Both the position numbers and the translations under genes were made by a program. A model generated the notes under the pieces. The model saw only the letters and a list, made by a program, of their open reading frames with translations. It was not told where the DNA came from and made no database searches. A stretch of 64,000 nucleotides of DNA from an uncultured Pontibacter sp. Lineage in GTDB: Bacteria; Bacteroidota; Bacteroidia; Cytophagales; Hymenobacteraceae. The stretch spans positions 612,782 through 676,781 of the forward strand of contig CANMMP010000002.1 in NCBI GenBank assembly GCA_947499125.1, in the 5' to 3' direction. Positions 50,135 through 59,824 of this stretch are shown here, piece by piece (the first letter of the stretch is position 1; each line of letters starts with the position of its first letter).

Positions 50135-51613
50135 TTAAAATTGAAAGTATATAAATTCCTGATTGCCGAACTGCCCGAAAAGCAGAACTGCAATAACCGC
50201 GATGTAGTAAATGCTCCAGCGCACAGCTGCAGGTCGCCTCATAATAAGCTGCGATACGCTGCCATTTCGCTGAATTAAATGCACGGTTTCCATAACAACG
50301 ATGGCCGCAACCGACACCACAAATACCTTAGCGCTCTGATCCATAAACAGCAGGTGATCGAGGTTAATGCCGGCGAATACCTGGCTTATGTTACCTAAAC
50401 CTACCACGCTATACTTTACAATGTATAAGGCATCAGCTAACGAGTTGGCCCGGAAGAATATCCAGGAAAAGCATACTAAAGTAAATACGGTAAGTACCTG
50501 CACCCACTTGTATAACACAGGGTTACTGGTAAGCCCGAGCGAGTTGGCAACAGCATTTCGTTGCTTAGCTGTAACTATGGCAAACACCAGGTAAAAACCG
50601 TGTAAGGCTCCCCATACTACAAAAGTCCAGTTGGCTCCGTGCCACAGGCCACTCACCAGGAATGTAATGAACAGGTTATAGTACCAGCGCCACTTCACGA
50701 CGCGGTTACCGCCCAATGGTATGTATAAATAGTCGCGGAACCAGCTGGAAAGCGAGATGTGCCAGCGGCTCCAGAACTCAGATATTGTTTTAGAGAAGTA
50801 TGGCCTTCTGAAGTTTTCCATCAGGTTATATCCCATTACCTGAGCTGCACCGATCGCAATATCAGAATAGCCCGAAAAATCGCAGTAGATCTGGAAAGCA
50901 AAGAAGATAGTAGCCAGTATAAGTGTAAAGCCTTCGTAGTCGGTGGGGTTATTGTATACCTGGTTTACAAGTAAAGCCAGGTTGTCGGCGATCACGATCT
51001 TTTTAAAGAAGCCCCAGGCCATGCGGCGCAAACCTGCTACTACGCGTGCGTAGTCGAAGCTGGAGCTTTTATGAAGTTGCCCTAACAGGTTACCGGCCCG
51101 TTCAATAGGTCCGGCTACCAACTGTGGGAAGAATGTTACGAACAGGGCAAAAATACCCAGGTGTTTTTCTGCTTTTATGCGGCCGTTGTACACATCTATA
51201 CTATAACTCATCGTCTGGAAAGTATAGAATGAGATACCCATCGGCAGCAACAACTCGAAAGCAGGCATAGCATACCCCATTCCCATACCTTCGGCTAAGG
51301 ACCGGGCGCTATCGTTAAAGAAGTTGTAATATTTAAATAAAGCGAGTATAGATAAGTTGGAGAGAAGTGAGATGTATAAGTATGGTTTTCGTCTGCTTTT
51401 ATCTTCGTCAGGGATGCGGCCCATTGCTCTTCCGCACAGGTAATCTATAACTGTAGAAACCATGAGTATGATACTGTACTCTGGTTTCCAGGCCATATAA
51501 AAGTAATAGCTGGCCAGCAGTAAAATGATCCAGCGTCTGTTGTAAGGCGTCAGGAAGTACAGGGTAACTACTACCGGAAAGAAAATAAAGAATTCAGTAG
51601 AGTTAAATAGCAT
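50135..51613 (-). CDS. MBOAT-family O-acyltransferase (AlgI/DltB type)
   Basis: The 492-residue protein has about ten membrane helices. The MBOAT active site region is VSGLWHGANWTFVVWGALHG (His around residue 335), preceded by EFWSRWHISLSSWFRDYLYIPLGGN. All hallmark residues are present. It transfers an acyl (probably acetyl) group across the inner membrane to the adjacent AlgX-like protein, which decorates the polysaccharide. It starts the minus-strand unit with divergent T9SS gene 330 bases away. Confidence 0.95.
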   Translation of the reverse strand: MLFNSTEFFIFFPVVVTLYFLTPYNRRWIILLLASYYFYMAWKPEYSIILMVSTVIDYLCGRAMGRIPDEDKSRRKPYLYISLLSNLSILALFKYYNFFNDSARSLAEGMGMGYAMPAFELLLPMGISFYTFQTMSYSIDVYNGRIKAEKHLGIFALFVTFFPQLVAGPIERAGNLLGQLHKSSSFDYARVVAGLRRMAWGFFKKIVIADNLALLVNQVYNNPTDYEGFTLILATIFFAFQIYCDFSGYSDIAIGAAQVMGYNLMENFRRPYFSKTISEFWSRWHISLSSWFRDYLYIPLGGNRVVKWRWYYNLFITFLVSGLWHGANWTFVVWGALHGFYLVFAIVTAKQRNAVANSLGLTSNPVLYKWVQVLTVFTLVCFSWIFFRANSLADALYIVKYSVVGLGNISQVFAGINLDHLLFMDQSAKVFVVSVAAIVVMETVHLIQRNGSVSQLIMRRPAAVRWSIYYIAVIAVLLFGQFGNQEFIYFQF

Positions 51614-51942
51614 AATTAAGGGTGCTTCGTAAATTAAAACACAATCTTATATACAAGATTCGAACTGATAGAAACAGGGCAGCCTGTGTTGGCACTATGT
51701 ATCTGTTTTTCTCTATTATATAGTTATTCTGAAAAAAGGTTGGGGCAAATACCAAATATTTTTTATTTATAATATAGGTGACCTGTAATTATGGTGTCTA
51801 AACATCAAATTTGTGCTTTTATATAATAATTCGAAGTAAATGTATGCTTTAATACTAAAAAATGCTGGATAAAAAGTATAACCTTCTAATAAAGTAGTCG
51901 TTTAAGAGAGGCAGCAAATTTGTATATATCAATATAGCCTTT
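51614..51942. other. AT-rich divergent intergenic region
   Basis: No gene. It contains a short palindrome AATCTT-ATATAC-AAGATT (51643-51660). I see no clear TTTG/TANNTTTG promoter for either flanking gene. Confidence 0.45.
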
Positions 51943-54900
51943 ATGCCTCACCCTTACCCTGTATGGCTAAAAAGCCGCACCCTTTTAGTATGCATTTTCT
52001 TACTTATATTTATATCAGCCGGTAACTTATCTGCTGCGGTTACGGGTTCTGTTACCAGCAGCGCGCTTTCTTCTCCTGTACTACAAGCCAAAGCGTCCTT
52101 AGTAGGTGCCATCTCTTTAAAGTGGACACCGGTTGCCAATGCCACCGGCTATGTTCTGGAGAAATCAAATACCGGGGATGCATCTACTTTTGTGACTCTC
52201 AAAACATTTGGAGCTTCCGAAACCTATTTCCGGCACACCGACCTATACTATAATCAGAAAGTTTACTACCGCATAAAAGCATTAGGTACCGGAGAAGAAT
52301 CGGCTTATAGTTCGGTGGCCAGTGCTACAACAAATGCACAAAGCAAAGAATACAAGATCATGCCGCTCGGAGATTCCAATACCGAGGGAGGCGCCGGCAG
52401 CTTGCCAAAAGAAGAAATGGCTGCCTACCGCGACAGGTTAGAGCAACTTTTAAATGGCTCCAACATTAAAAACAATTATGATTTTGTAGGCAGCGAGCAG
52501 GGTGGAAGCAACTATATGAGCGACCTGGACCATGCCGGCATGGGAGGAGCCCGTAACGAAGACATTGTAACGCTGCTACGAAACGGTTTTTATACCCGCT
52601 GGTATGATGGCACGCACATGGGCATGGACAATGCCGGTAATTATTTACAGGCTTTTGCTCCTGATGTTATTTTGCTGCACATAGGTACCAACGACATCAA
52701 CAACGATGGAACCGATAACTCGCAGGCAACAGTAAATGAGCTTGAAACTATACTGAACGAGATAGACAAATATGAGCAGAGCTCAGGAAAAGAAGTAACT
52801 GTAATACTGGCGAAAATTATTAAAACGGTTTGTTTAGGAAATGACTGTTTTAAAGGAGCATCGGCAAGTAAAAACGATATTATTGACCTATATAATAACA
52901 AGATTGGGAACCTTGCGGCCAAACGCATAGCAGCCGGCGACAGGCTGGAACTGGTTGACATGGCAGATGCCGGAATTATTTACGAATATACTTATACTGG
53001 TGGCGATATGGCTGACAGGTTGCACCCGGCTATGAGTGGTTACAATAAAATGGCACCTGTATGGTTCTCGGTGTTGGATGAGCTGTTAAATGCAGAACCG
53101 CCAGCCCAGGATACGGAAGCCCCGGAAACAAGCATCGCATCTAAACCGGCTGCTAATTCAAAAGACAAAACCGCCACCTTTACCTTTACCAGCAACGAGC
53201 AGGAAGTCACTTTTCAGGTAAGTTTGAATGGCGCTGCATTTACAACTGTAACGACTCCTTATACTTTAAATAACCTGGCTGACGGCTCGTATACCATAAG
53301 AGTGAGGGCAGTTGATAGCTCCAGTAATTTTGATGCCACACCCGCTACCTATACCTGGATCGTCGATACAAAAGCGCCAGCTGCTCCAGTAGTGTTGGTG
53401 CCCGAAGAAGATGCGTTGCTGAACAAGAACAGACCAACTATAAGCGGAACAGCAGAAGCCGAAGCTATAGTTAAGGTTTTTGAAGGAAACACCCAGATAG
53501 GAACTGCAACAGCAGGATCGAATGGCAGCTGGAGTTTTGTGCCAGGCACTGCGTTAACAGACGGAACACATAAGATATCAGCAAAAGCTACAGATGCAGC
53601 CGGTAATACAGGTGCCAGCAGTGCCGACCGTAGCTTTAGCATCGACACCAAAGCGCCTGAAACAACTATAGCAAGCGGCCCGCCGGCTACTACTAATAAC
53701 ACTACAGCTGAGTTTAATTTTAACAGCAACGAAACAGGCGTAACCTATGAGGCCAGTCTGGACGGTGCAGCATTTGTTAAAGTGAGCAACCCGATAACCT
53801 ATACAGACCTGGAAGATGGAGCGCATACGCTTAAAGTGAGAGCCAAAGATGCGGCAGGTAACACAGATGCAACTCCGGATTCGCATGCCTGGACCATCGA
53901 TACCACACCGCCTGCACCACCTGTTATAGTCGCTCTTTCAGAAGATCGCGGACCGGTTAATTCAGATAAGATCTCATCAGACAATACCTTAAAGTTGGAC
54001 GGTACTTCCGAAGCCAACGCAACTATAACTGTAACCCAAACCGGGAAAGGAACTATTGGCACAACAAAAGCAAACAGCTCAGGCAACTGGGTATTTGACT
54101 ATGAAGAAACGGTCTTAGCTGCTGGAAACTATACTTTTACTGCCACCGCTGCCGATGCCCTGGGAAATACAAGTGCTGCTGGTAAAAACTTTGCTGTAAC
54201 TATAGATCTGACTGCTCCGACAGTTGAGATTACTTCTACAGAAGCAGGAGCAGTGAACGGGCCTTTCGAGATCAATATTAAGTTTAGTGAAGCGGTTTAT
54301 GGCTTAGCCGCTGCCGACCTGGCTGTAACCAACGGAACTATAAGCAACCTGAAAAGCACGGATGCCGCGAACTATACCGCAACTATAACACCAGCCACAG
54401 ACGGCGATATAACCGTACAGTTACCTGCTGCTAAAGTGACGGACCTGGCCGGAAACAGCAATACAGCTTCTGGTGTGTTTGAGAAGCAGTTTGATGCGAC
54501 AAGGCCAACTATAAACCTAACCACCAATGCAGCTGCAACTATAAACACAGCTTTTGAAGTAACTATAAACTTAAGCGAAGCAGTAACCGGTTTCGAGGTA
54601 GGTGATATAACTGTAACAAATGCAGCAGCTTCGGAGCTTACTAAAGTCAATGATATAACCTATACCGTACTTATAACGCCAACTGCTCAGGGGGAAGTAA
54701 GTGTATTGATAGCCGCAAACAAAACGCAGGATGCCGCTAAGAACGGTAACGAGGCATCGAATACCTTAAAACGTATTTTCGATTCGGAGCCACCTGCCGG
54801 TTATGCTGTTGCATTTGGTGTGGAGCAGGTAAATGTAACGAACGAAACCAAAGTGGCGGTAAATATTACAGGTGCTGAAACAGGTGCAACCTATACGTAT

Positions 54901-55911
54901 ACTATAACAAGTAACAACGGCGGCGAACCTATAACAGGCACGGGTCAGGCAACATCCGCAAGTATAACTATACCTGGCCTCGACCTTTCGGGCCTGAATG
55001 ATGGCACTTTAACAATAACCCTGTACCTGATTGATAAAGCTGGTAACAAGGGCGCTGATGTAACAGCGCAAGTTATAAAAGCAACGAAAGACATTGCTTC
55101 TGTTACCGCTTCGGGGCAGGTTAGCGTGCCTTTTGATACTGATTTCAGTGAAGTTGCGCTGCCGCAGAAAGTAAAAGTAAAGTATAATAATGGCGAAGAA
55201 GATTACCTGGATGTTACCTGGCTGAAAGGCAACTATAACCAACTGGTGGCGGGTAAATACACTATTTACGGTACTTTAATTCTTGCCGAGAATACTACCA
55301 ACTTTGGTAAAAAGCAGGGGCAAATTATAGTAGAAGTGGAGCCTAACCAGCCACCTACCGCTTTAAACCTGAGCTCGGATTCTTTTGAGCCTGATGCCGA
55401 GCCAACGGATGTTCTGGGACTCTTCACTACCGAAGACCCTGAAGACGACACCTTTACCTATAGTTTAGTGCAGGGGCAGGGCGACGAGCATAACAAATAC
55501 TTTGAAATTGTTGGCGACGGATTGCGTTTGCCATCCAACAGCGGACTTTCCGGCATCAGCACCTTTCATATCCGGGTGCGTACCACTGACCCTTATAACA
55601 ATACCTTCGAGCAGACGTTTGAACTGACGAAAGAAATATACCCGGTTGAAAAGCTGAAACTGATAAACGCATTCTCGCCGGACGGGGATGGCATAAACGA
55701 CACCTGGAATGTGCCCGAACTGCGCTTTTATAATAGTATAGAGATCACTGTAATGGATAAGACCGGTGCCCAGGTTTTCAGGACAAATGACCCTGAAAAA
55801 GGCTGGGACGGAAAAGGAAGAAACGGCGATATAAAACAAGGACCATACTTCTACATTATCCAGATAAATGACTTAAACCTGATCAAGAAAGGGGTGCTTA
55901 CTATTTTATAA
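51943..55911 (+). CDS. T9SS type B secreted SGNH hydrolase with Ig-like repeats
   Basis: The 1322-residue protein has a signal peptide (1-32), a fibronectin-III-like domain (about 38-130) and an SGNH esterase domain (about 138-385) with all blocks: block I PLGDSNTEG, block III LLHIGTNDIN and block V DRLHPAMSGY. Five or more Ig-like/Big modules follow (about 395-955; linkers TFSIDTKAPE and similar), then a cadherin-like segment (about 1140-1240) and a type B sorting domain (INAFSPDGDGINDTWN to the end). The domain resembles carbohydrate esterases that remove acetyl groups. Starts 9 bases before a PorP/SprF gene ends the pair. Confidence 0.9.
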   Translation: MPHPYPVWLKSRTLLVCIFLLIFISAGNLSAAVTGSVTSSALSSPVLQAKASLVGAISLKWTPVANATGYVLEKSNTGDASTFVTLKTFGASETYFRHTDLYYNQKVYYRIKALGTGEESAYSSVASATTNAQSKEYKIMPLGDSNTEGGAGSLPKEEMAAYRDRLEQLLNGSNIKNNYDFVGSEQGGSNYMSDLDHAGMGGARNEDIVTLLRNGFYTRWYDGTHMGMDNAGNYLQAFAPDVILLHIGTNDINNDGTDNSQATVNELETILNEIDKYEQSSGKEVTVILAKIIKTVCLGNDCFKGASASKNDIIDLYNNKIGNLAAKRIAAGDRLELVDMADAGIIYEYTYTGGDMADRLHPAMSGYNKMAPVWFSVLDELLNAEPPAQDTEAPETSIASKPAANSKDKTATFTFTSNEQEVTFQVSLNGAAFTTVTTPYTLNNLADGSYTIRVRAVDSSSNFDATPATYTWIVDTKAPAAPVVLVPEEDALLNKNRPTISGTAEAEAIVKVFEGNTQIGTATAGSNGSWSFVPGTALTDGTHKISAKATDAAGNTGASSADRSFSIDTKAPETTIASGPPATTNNTTAEFNFNSNETGVTYEASLDGAAFVKVSNPITYTDLEDGAHTLKVRAKDAAGNTDATPDSHAWTIDTTPPAPPVIVALSEDRGPVNSDKISSDNTLKLDGTSEANATITVTQTGKGTIGTTKANSSGNWVFDYEETVLAAGNYTFTATAADALGNTSAAGKNFAVTIDLTAPTVEITSTEAGAVNGPFEINIKFSEAVYGLAAADLAVTNGTISNLKSTDAANYTATITPATDGDITVQLPAAKVTDLAGNSNTASGVFEKQFDATRPTINLTTNAAATINTAFEVTINLSEAVTGFEVGDITVTNAAASELTKVNDITYTVLITPTAQGEVSVLIAANKTQDAAKNGNEASNTLKRIFDSEPPAGYAVAFGVEQVNVTNETKVAVNITGAETGATYTYTITSNNGGEPITGTGQATSASITIPGLDLSGLNDGTLTITLYLIDKAGNKGADVTAQVIKATKDIASVTASGQVSVPFDTDFSEVALPQKVKVKYNNGEEDYLDVTWLKGNYNQLVAGKYTIYGTLILAENTTNFGKKQGQIIVEVEPNQPPTALNLSSDSFEPDAEPTDVLGLFTTEDPEDDTFTYSLVQGQGDEHNKYFEIVGDGLRLPSNSGLSGISTFHIRVRTTDPYNNTFEQTFELTKEIYPVEKLKLINAFSPDGDGINDTWNVPELRFYNSIEITVMDKTGAQVFRTNDPEKGWDGKGRNGDIKQGPYFYIIQINDLNLIKKGVLTIL

Positions 55912-55920
55912 TCGATCATC

Positions 55921-56898
55921 ATGAAAAAACATATACTCCTTCTTTTTATAGTATTTTACAGCATAACGGCTGCGGCCCAAACCCGGAAGCACATAGGTAA
56001 CTTTTCGCAGGTAAGATCATTTTATAACCCTGCCTTTACCGCCGACCAGGATAGCCGCCTTACCGGGCTCTACCGTAACCAATGGACAGGTTTTGAGGAT
56101 GCTCCAAAAACTATACTGGCTACTGCTGAATTCAATTTTCTTGATCTTAAAAAAGCAAAGAACTATAACCTGAACCAGGTTGGGCAAAGCACCGACATGC
56201 AACACGGTATAGGCCTTCAGCTTTTCAGGGAGAGCTTTGGCCCTCATGCAGAAACACAGGCAACTATAACCTATGGTGCCGGAATACAGGTCTCAGAGAA
56301 ATTAAGGTTACGTTGGGGCGGCGCTGTAGCTTATACTTCGCTGGTGCTGGATGGCAGCAAACTGACCGTAGACCAGGAAAATGATCCTAAATACACGCGC
56401 CTGATGGGGCAGAACAACCGCAGTGGAAAACTCGACCTTAACTTAGGCTTAGGTTTAAGTGCCGGCAACTTTTATGTGGGCTATGCCATGCAGGGCATTA
56501 CAAAAGGTAAATTGTTAAGCACCGGAGAAGATTACCTGCAGGATATGTTCGAGCGCAGGCACATTGGCCAGGTAGGCTACCGGGCTGACCTAACACCAGA
56601 CCTCGGGTTAATTGTGAACGGTATTTACCAGCACGACAGCTACTACGATGCTACTTTAGAAGGGCAGTTGAAGGCAGTTTATCAACAGTTTTTATGGGCA
56701 GGAGCGGGTTACCGAAACAACCAGGCATTTACAGCCACCGCCGGCATTAAACTGAACAACCTGGAAGTTAGCTACCTCTACGAGTCGCCGGTGGCCGATG
56801 CAGAAACTATAGATAAACCTACAAACGAGGTAACAGTAGCCTACATACTGCGCGCAAAACGAAACAACTCTCCTAATCGCCCACTCCAGATCTGGTAA
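55921..56898 (+). CDS. PorP/SprF-family type IX secretion outer-membrane protein
   Basis: A 325-residue protein with a signal peptide (LLFIVFYSITAAAQ) and the family features: FYNPAFTADQDSRLTGLYRNQWTGFEDAP, a start shared with the PorP/SprF at 29552 (here RNQWTGFEDAPKTILATAEF), GIGLQLFRESFGPHAETQATITYG and repeated amphipathic strands. It follows the type B cargo gene after exactly 9 bases, as in the other PorP/SprF pair of this window, so it is the likely dedicated secretion or attachment partner. Sequence divergence from the first copy is high. Confidence 0.92.
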   Translation: MKKHILLLFIVFYSITAAAQTRKHIGNFSQVRSFYNPAFTADQDSRLTGLYRNQWTGFEDAPKTILATAEFNFLDLKKAKNYNLNQVGQSTDMQHGIGLQLFRESFGPHAETQATITYGAGIQVSEKLRLRWGGAVAYTSLVLDGSKLTVDQENDPKYTRLMGQNNRSGKLDLNLGLGLSAGNFYVGYAMQGITKGKLLSTGEDYLQDMFERRHIGQVGYRADLTPDLGLIVNGIYQHDSYYDATLEGQLKAVYQQFLWAGAGYRNNQAFTATAGIKLNNLEVSYLYESPVADAETIDKPTNEVTVAYILRAKRNNSPNRPLQIW

Positions 56899-57265
56899 GC
56901 AACAACACCGTATTGTATTTTACAGGTTGTGCGTTAGCAGATAATTATAAGCTAATGCGCAACCTGGAAGTATAACTGTTCTATAAAATGTTGATTATTA
57001 TAGTTTTATGAATATTGCTGTCGTTTCGGGAGGTGATGTTTTTGGAGGCTTAAAGCTAAAACCAACTAACCTTATCTGCGTAATATAAGAAGTTTCCAAT
57101 AAAGGCAAACCTGAATACTTGAAATGTATTACTAAAAGCAACTAACCGGGTAGTCATCAGTCACCCGGGATCACCCTTTATTTCATCTCGTAATCTTATA
57201 CAGGAGCCCCGGCTTAACCAGGTTGCCAACGTATAAAGTTACTATTAGCAAGACCACCATTACTT
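56899..57265. other. Intergenic region with hairpin and a folded-leader candidate
   Basis: No gene. A 16-bp hairpin (56923-56938 with 56951-56966, two G-T pairs, 12-base loop, no T run) follows the PorP/SprF gene. A possible structured RNA occupies 57104-57227, ending 39 bases before the next ATG. Confidence 0.6.
57104..57227 (+). promoter_or_regulatory. Candidate structured 5' leader of T9SS cargo gene
   Basis: GGCAAACC (57104-57111) can pair with GGTTGCC (57221-57227) around two inner hairpins: AATAC/GTATT (57114-57118 and 57126-57130) and CCGGGT/ACCCGG (57146-57151 and 57163-57168). The closed junction-like design and the placement directly before the coding start suggest a regulatory RNA. 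It does not match a riboswitch class that I can confirm. Confidence 0.35.
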
Positions 57266-59581
57266 ATGATACAAAAGTACCGTTACAGCATAAGTAACAA
57301 ACTAAAAAAGCTGTTTAAACCTAACCATAGCACCCTTGGTAGCGGGTTACAGCGCAAAAAGGCTATAACTATGGCTGTAGCTATAGTTGGCATGCTCCTG
57401 ATATCGTTCGTGACGCGTGCCCAATGCCCGACTAACCTTGTTCACCATTTTGGCCTCGACGAAACTACCTCCGGCACATACATCGATCAGGTAAGCCCTG
57501 TAACTGCCAGCTGCACCAATTGCCCAAGCCCCACCGGAAGCCTTTTTGCAGGCGCCCAGAAGTTCGACGGCCGCGACGATGGCCTGATAATAGAGGACGT
57601 AACGCGTTTTGAGTGGGAGTATAATGTCGATTTTACCTTGGAATTGTGGGTTAGAGTGGATGGCAACGGCGGAAAGAACCAGGTTATACTTGGCCGCAGC
57701 GCCGAAGACTCCCGCATGGCCTGGTGGGTTGGCGTTGACCCTGAAGGATTCGCCGTTTTTGAATTATACGACCAGAAAAGAGTAGGTTTTAAAACCGAAA
57801 AGTATGGCAAAAAAATCAACGATGGCCAGTGGCACCACATTGTCGCTATCCGGAATGGTGGTCTCAAAAAGAACAAACTATACATTGATGGCTATAAAGT
57901 AGCCGATTTTGCCTATACCTACGAAAACAGTTTCAAAAGCCGCTCACCGGTAACTATAGGCCATTTCAGGCTCGATAACGGTTACCATTTTGCCGGCGCT
58001 GTCGACGAGGTGATGATATATAACAAAGCACTTAATGAGGTTGAGGTTAGGAGCAGGTATAACTATGGTTCTGCCGCCTACTGCGGCCCTGAGAACCTAC
58101 CGCCTGTTATCAGGTCAGAGCCCGTTAAGTTTGGTGTTGCTACGCAGCCATATTATTACGATGTGCAGGCTATCGGCGTACCAAACCCGGTTTATACTTT
58201 AACCAAGGCCCCGGAAGGGATGCGCATAAACGAAAACACCGGTGAGATCGCCTGGACCCCAAAAGCGGCCGGCACCTATGGCGTAACCGTTAAAGTGGAG
58301 AACAGCGTTGGGCAGGATCAGCAGATCTATACTATAAATGTAAAGAACGACATCGGAACTATAAAAGGGCTGCGTCACCACTGGATGCTACACGAGACCA
58401 GCGGCACCAGCTACAAAGACTACTACACTCCTTACGACGCCATCTGCGAACCCGCAGCCAAACCATCACCAATTCCGGGAGTAATAGCGGGCGGACAGCG
58501 GTTTGATGGTGTAAACACAGGCCTTAGCGTAAGCAACAGCGAAAACTTTAACTGGAAACCTGACGAGAACTTCTCGATAGAGCTTTGGATGCGTACCACC
58601 GCCAGTACTGCTGGTAACCGCGTGCTTATTGGCCGCGATGCAAAAGATTCGGATATGCACTGGTGGATCGGGGCAGATACCCGAGGGTATGCAACTTTCC
58701 AGTTACGCGACTACATGTGGGATGGTATAACAGTAGGTGGCAACGGCCCGCAGCTAACCGATGGCAAATGGCACCATATAGTGGCAGTGCGTGATGCTGG
58801 CACCGGTAGTAATAAGCTTTATGTAGATGGCCAGAAGATAGCAGAAGGCTCCTTTACTTACAGGTATGGTTTCCAGTCGCTGGCACAGGTTAATATTGGC
58901 TACATGAACCGCGAAGGCGGCTATAGGTTTGAAGGCGATATGGACGAGGTGATGCTGTTTGGCAGAGCCCTGACAGATGCTGAGATTCTGGAGCGTTACA
59001 ATGCCTTATATGATGCTATAGTTGAGCTCGTTCGGTTTGAAGGACACCTCTCTTATAACACCGTTATACTTAACTGGACCACCCAAACCGAACTGGAGCT
59101 TTCCGAATTTATAGTTGAGCGTTCCGAAGATGGCCAGAGCTTTACTGAAATAGGCCGAGTGCAGGCAAGCGGTACCAGTACTGTAGCCTTGGATTATACA
59201 TATGTTGATGAAACTCCGGTGCAGGGTACCAGCTATTACAGGTTAAAAATTGTAAAACAAAGCGGTGTCTCAACCTACTCCAATGTGGTAACTATAGAAT
59301 ATGGTGCTCCATTAACCAAATCATTCTTTGTGTACCCGAACCCGGTACAGGGCAACGAGGTAACAATAGAAGTAACAAACCTGACTCCAGATCAGAAAGT
59401 GGTATTCATGCTATCGGATATGTCTGGTAAAAAGCATTTACAGGAGGAGTTGGTAGTCGAATCGAGCGGGGCATTGAATCATATAGTAGCAGTGCCGGCC
59501 CACTTAAATGCCGGGATTTACATACTAAGTATAGTTACCGATAAGCAAAGTATAAGCCGGAAACTGGTAGTGTTAGATTAA
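57266..59581 (+). CDS. T9SS type A secreted protein with two LamG domains
   Basis: The 771-residue protein has a long N-terminal basic region before its signal peptide (hydrophobic stretch 34-50). Two LamG/concanavalin-like domains (about 55-262 and 365-590) flank a putative Ig-like domain (about 275-360). The LamG repeats have the shared phrases VDFTLELWVRVDG, DSRMAWWVG, DGQWHHIVAVR and FAGAVDEVMIYNKAL. The C-terminus (about 690-771) is a type A sorting domain with FFVYPNPVQGNEVTIEV and ending in KQSISRKLVVLD. It is probably a cell-surface or released carbohydrate-binding protein. Confidence 0.88.
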   Translation: MIQKYRYSISNKLKKLFKPNHSTLGSGLQRKKAITMAVAIVGMLLISFVTRAQCPTNLVHHFGLDETTSGTYIDQVSPVTASCTNCPSPTGSLFAGAQKFDGRDDGLIIEDVTRFEWEYNVDFTLELWVRVDGNGGKNQVILGRSAEDSRMAWWVGVDPEGFAVFELYDQKRVGFKTEKYGKKINDGQWHHIVAIRNGGLKKNKLYIDGYKVADFAYTYENSFKSRSPVTIGHFRLDNGYHFAGAVDEVMIYNKALNEVEVRSRYNYGSAAYCGPENLPPVIRSEPVKFGVATQPYYYDVQAIGVPNPVYTLTKAPEGMRINENTGEIAWTPKAAGTYGVTVKVENSVGQDQQIYTINVKNDIGTIKGLRHHWMLHETSGTSYKDYYTPYDAICEPAAKPSPIPGVIAGGQRFDGVNTGLSVSNSENFNWKPDENFSIELWMRTTASTAGNRVLIGRDAKDSDMHWWIGADTRGYATFQLRDYMWDGITVGGNGPQLTDGKWHHIVAVRDAGTGSNKLYVDGQKIAEGSFTYRYGFQSLAQVNIGYMNREGGYRFEGDMDEVMLFGRALTDAEILERYNALYDAIVELVRFEGHLSYNTVILNWTTQTELELSEFIVERSEDGQSFTEIGRVQASGTSTVALDYTYVDETPVQGTSYYRLKIVKQSGVSTYSNVVTIEYGAPLTKSFFVYPNPVQGNEVTIEVTNLTPDQKVVFMLSDMSGKKHLQEELVVESSGALNHIVAVPAHLNAGIYILSIVTDKQSISRKLVVLD

Positions 59582-59592
59582 GTATAAAACCG

Positions 59593-59657
59593 ATATGGCA
59601 GACAAACTATAAAGCTGTACCTCACTAAAGTATAGCCGGGTAGCTTGTCTGCCATAT
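59593..59657. repeat. 13-bp inverted repeat after LamG gene
   Basis: ATATGGCAGACAA (59593-59605) and TTGTCTGCCATAT (59645-59657) with a 39-base interior that can fold further (GCT/AGC, ACC/GGT). Not followed by a T run; terminator function is uncertain. Confidence 0.6.
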
Positions 59658-59824
59658 TGCAATAACTATAGATAGTTCATTTTTTATAAACCATACTTTC
59701 AAAGCGGCGTATTTATTGGCAGTTCTCACCTGATACTACTTCTGAATATGTTACTTTTTAAATGTTTGCTGGCGTTTATCATGCGCCCATAAATCAGGAT
59801 TTACCCATAAACAGGATTAAACCT

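Noticed and set aside
57104..57227. Assignment to the class I cyclic-di-GMP riboswitch
   Set aside because: The conserved ACGCAAAGC segment after the first hairpin is missing, so it is only reported as an unknown folded leader.
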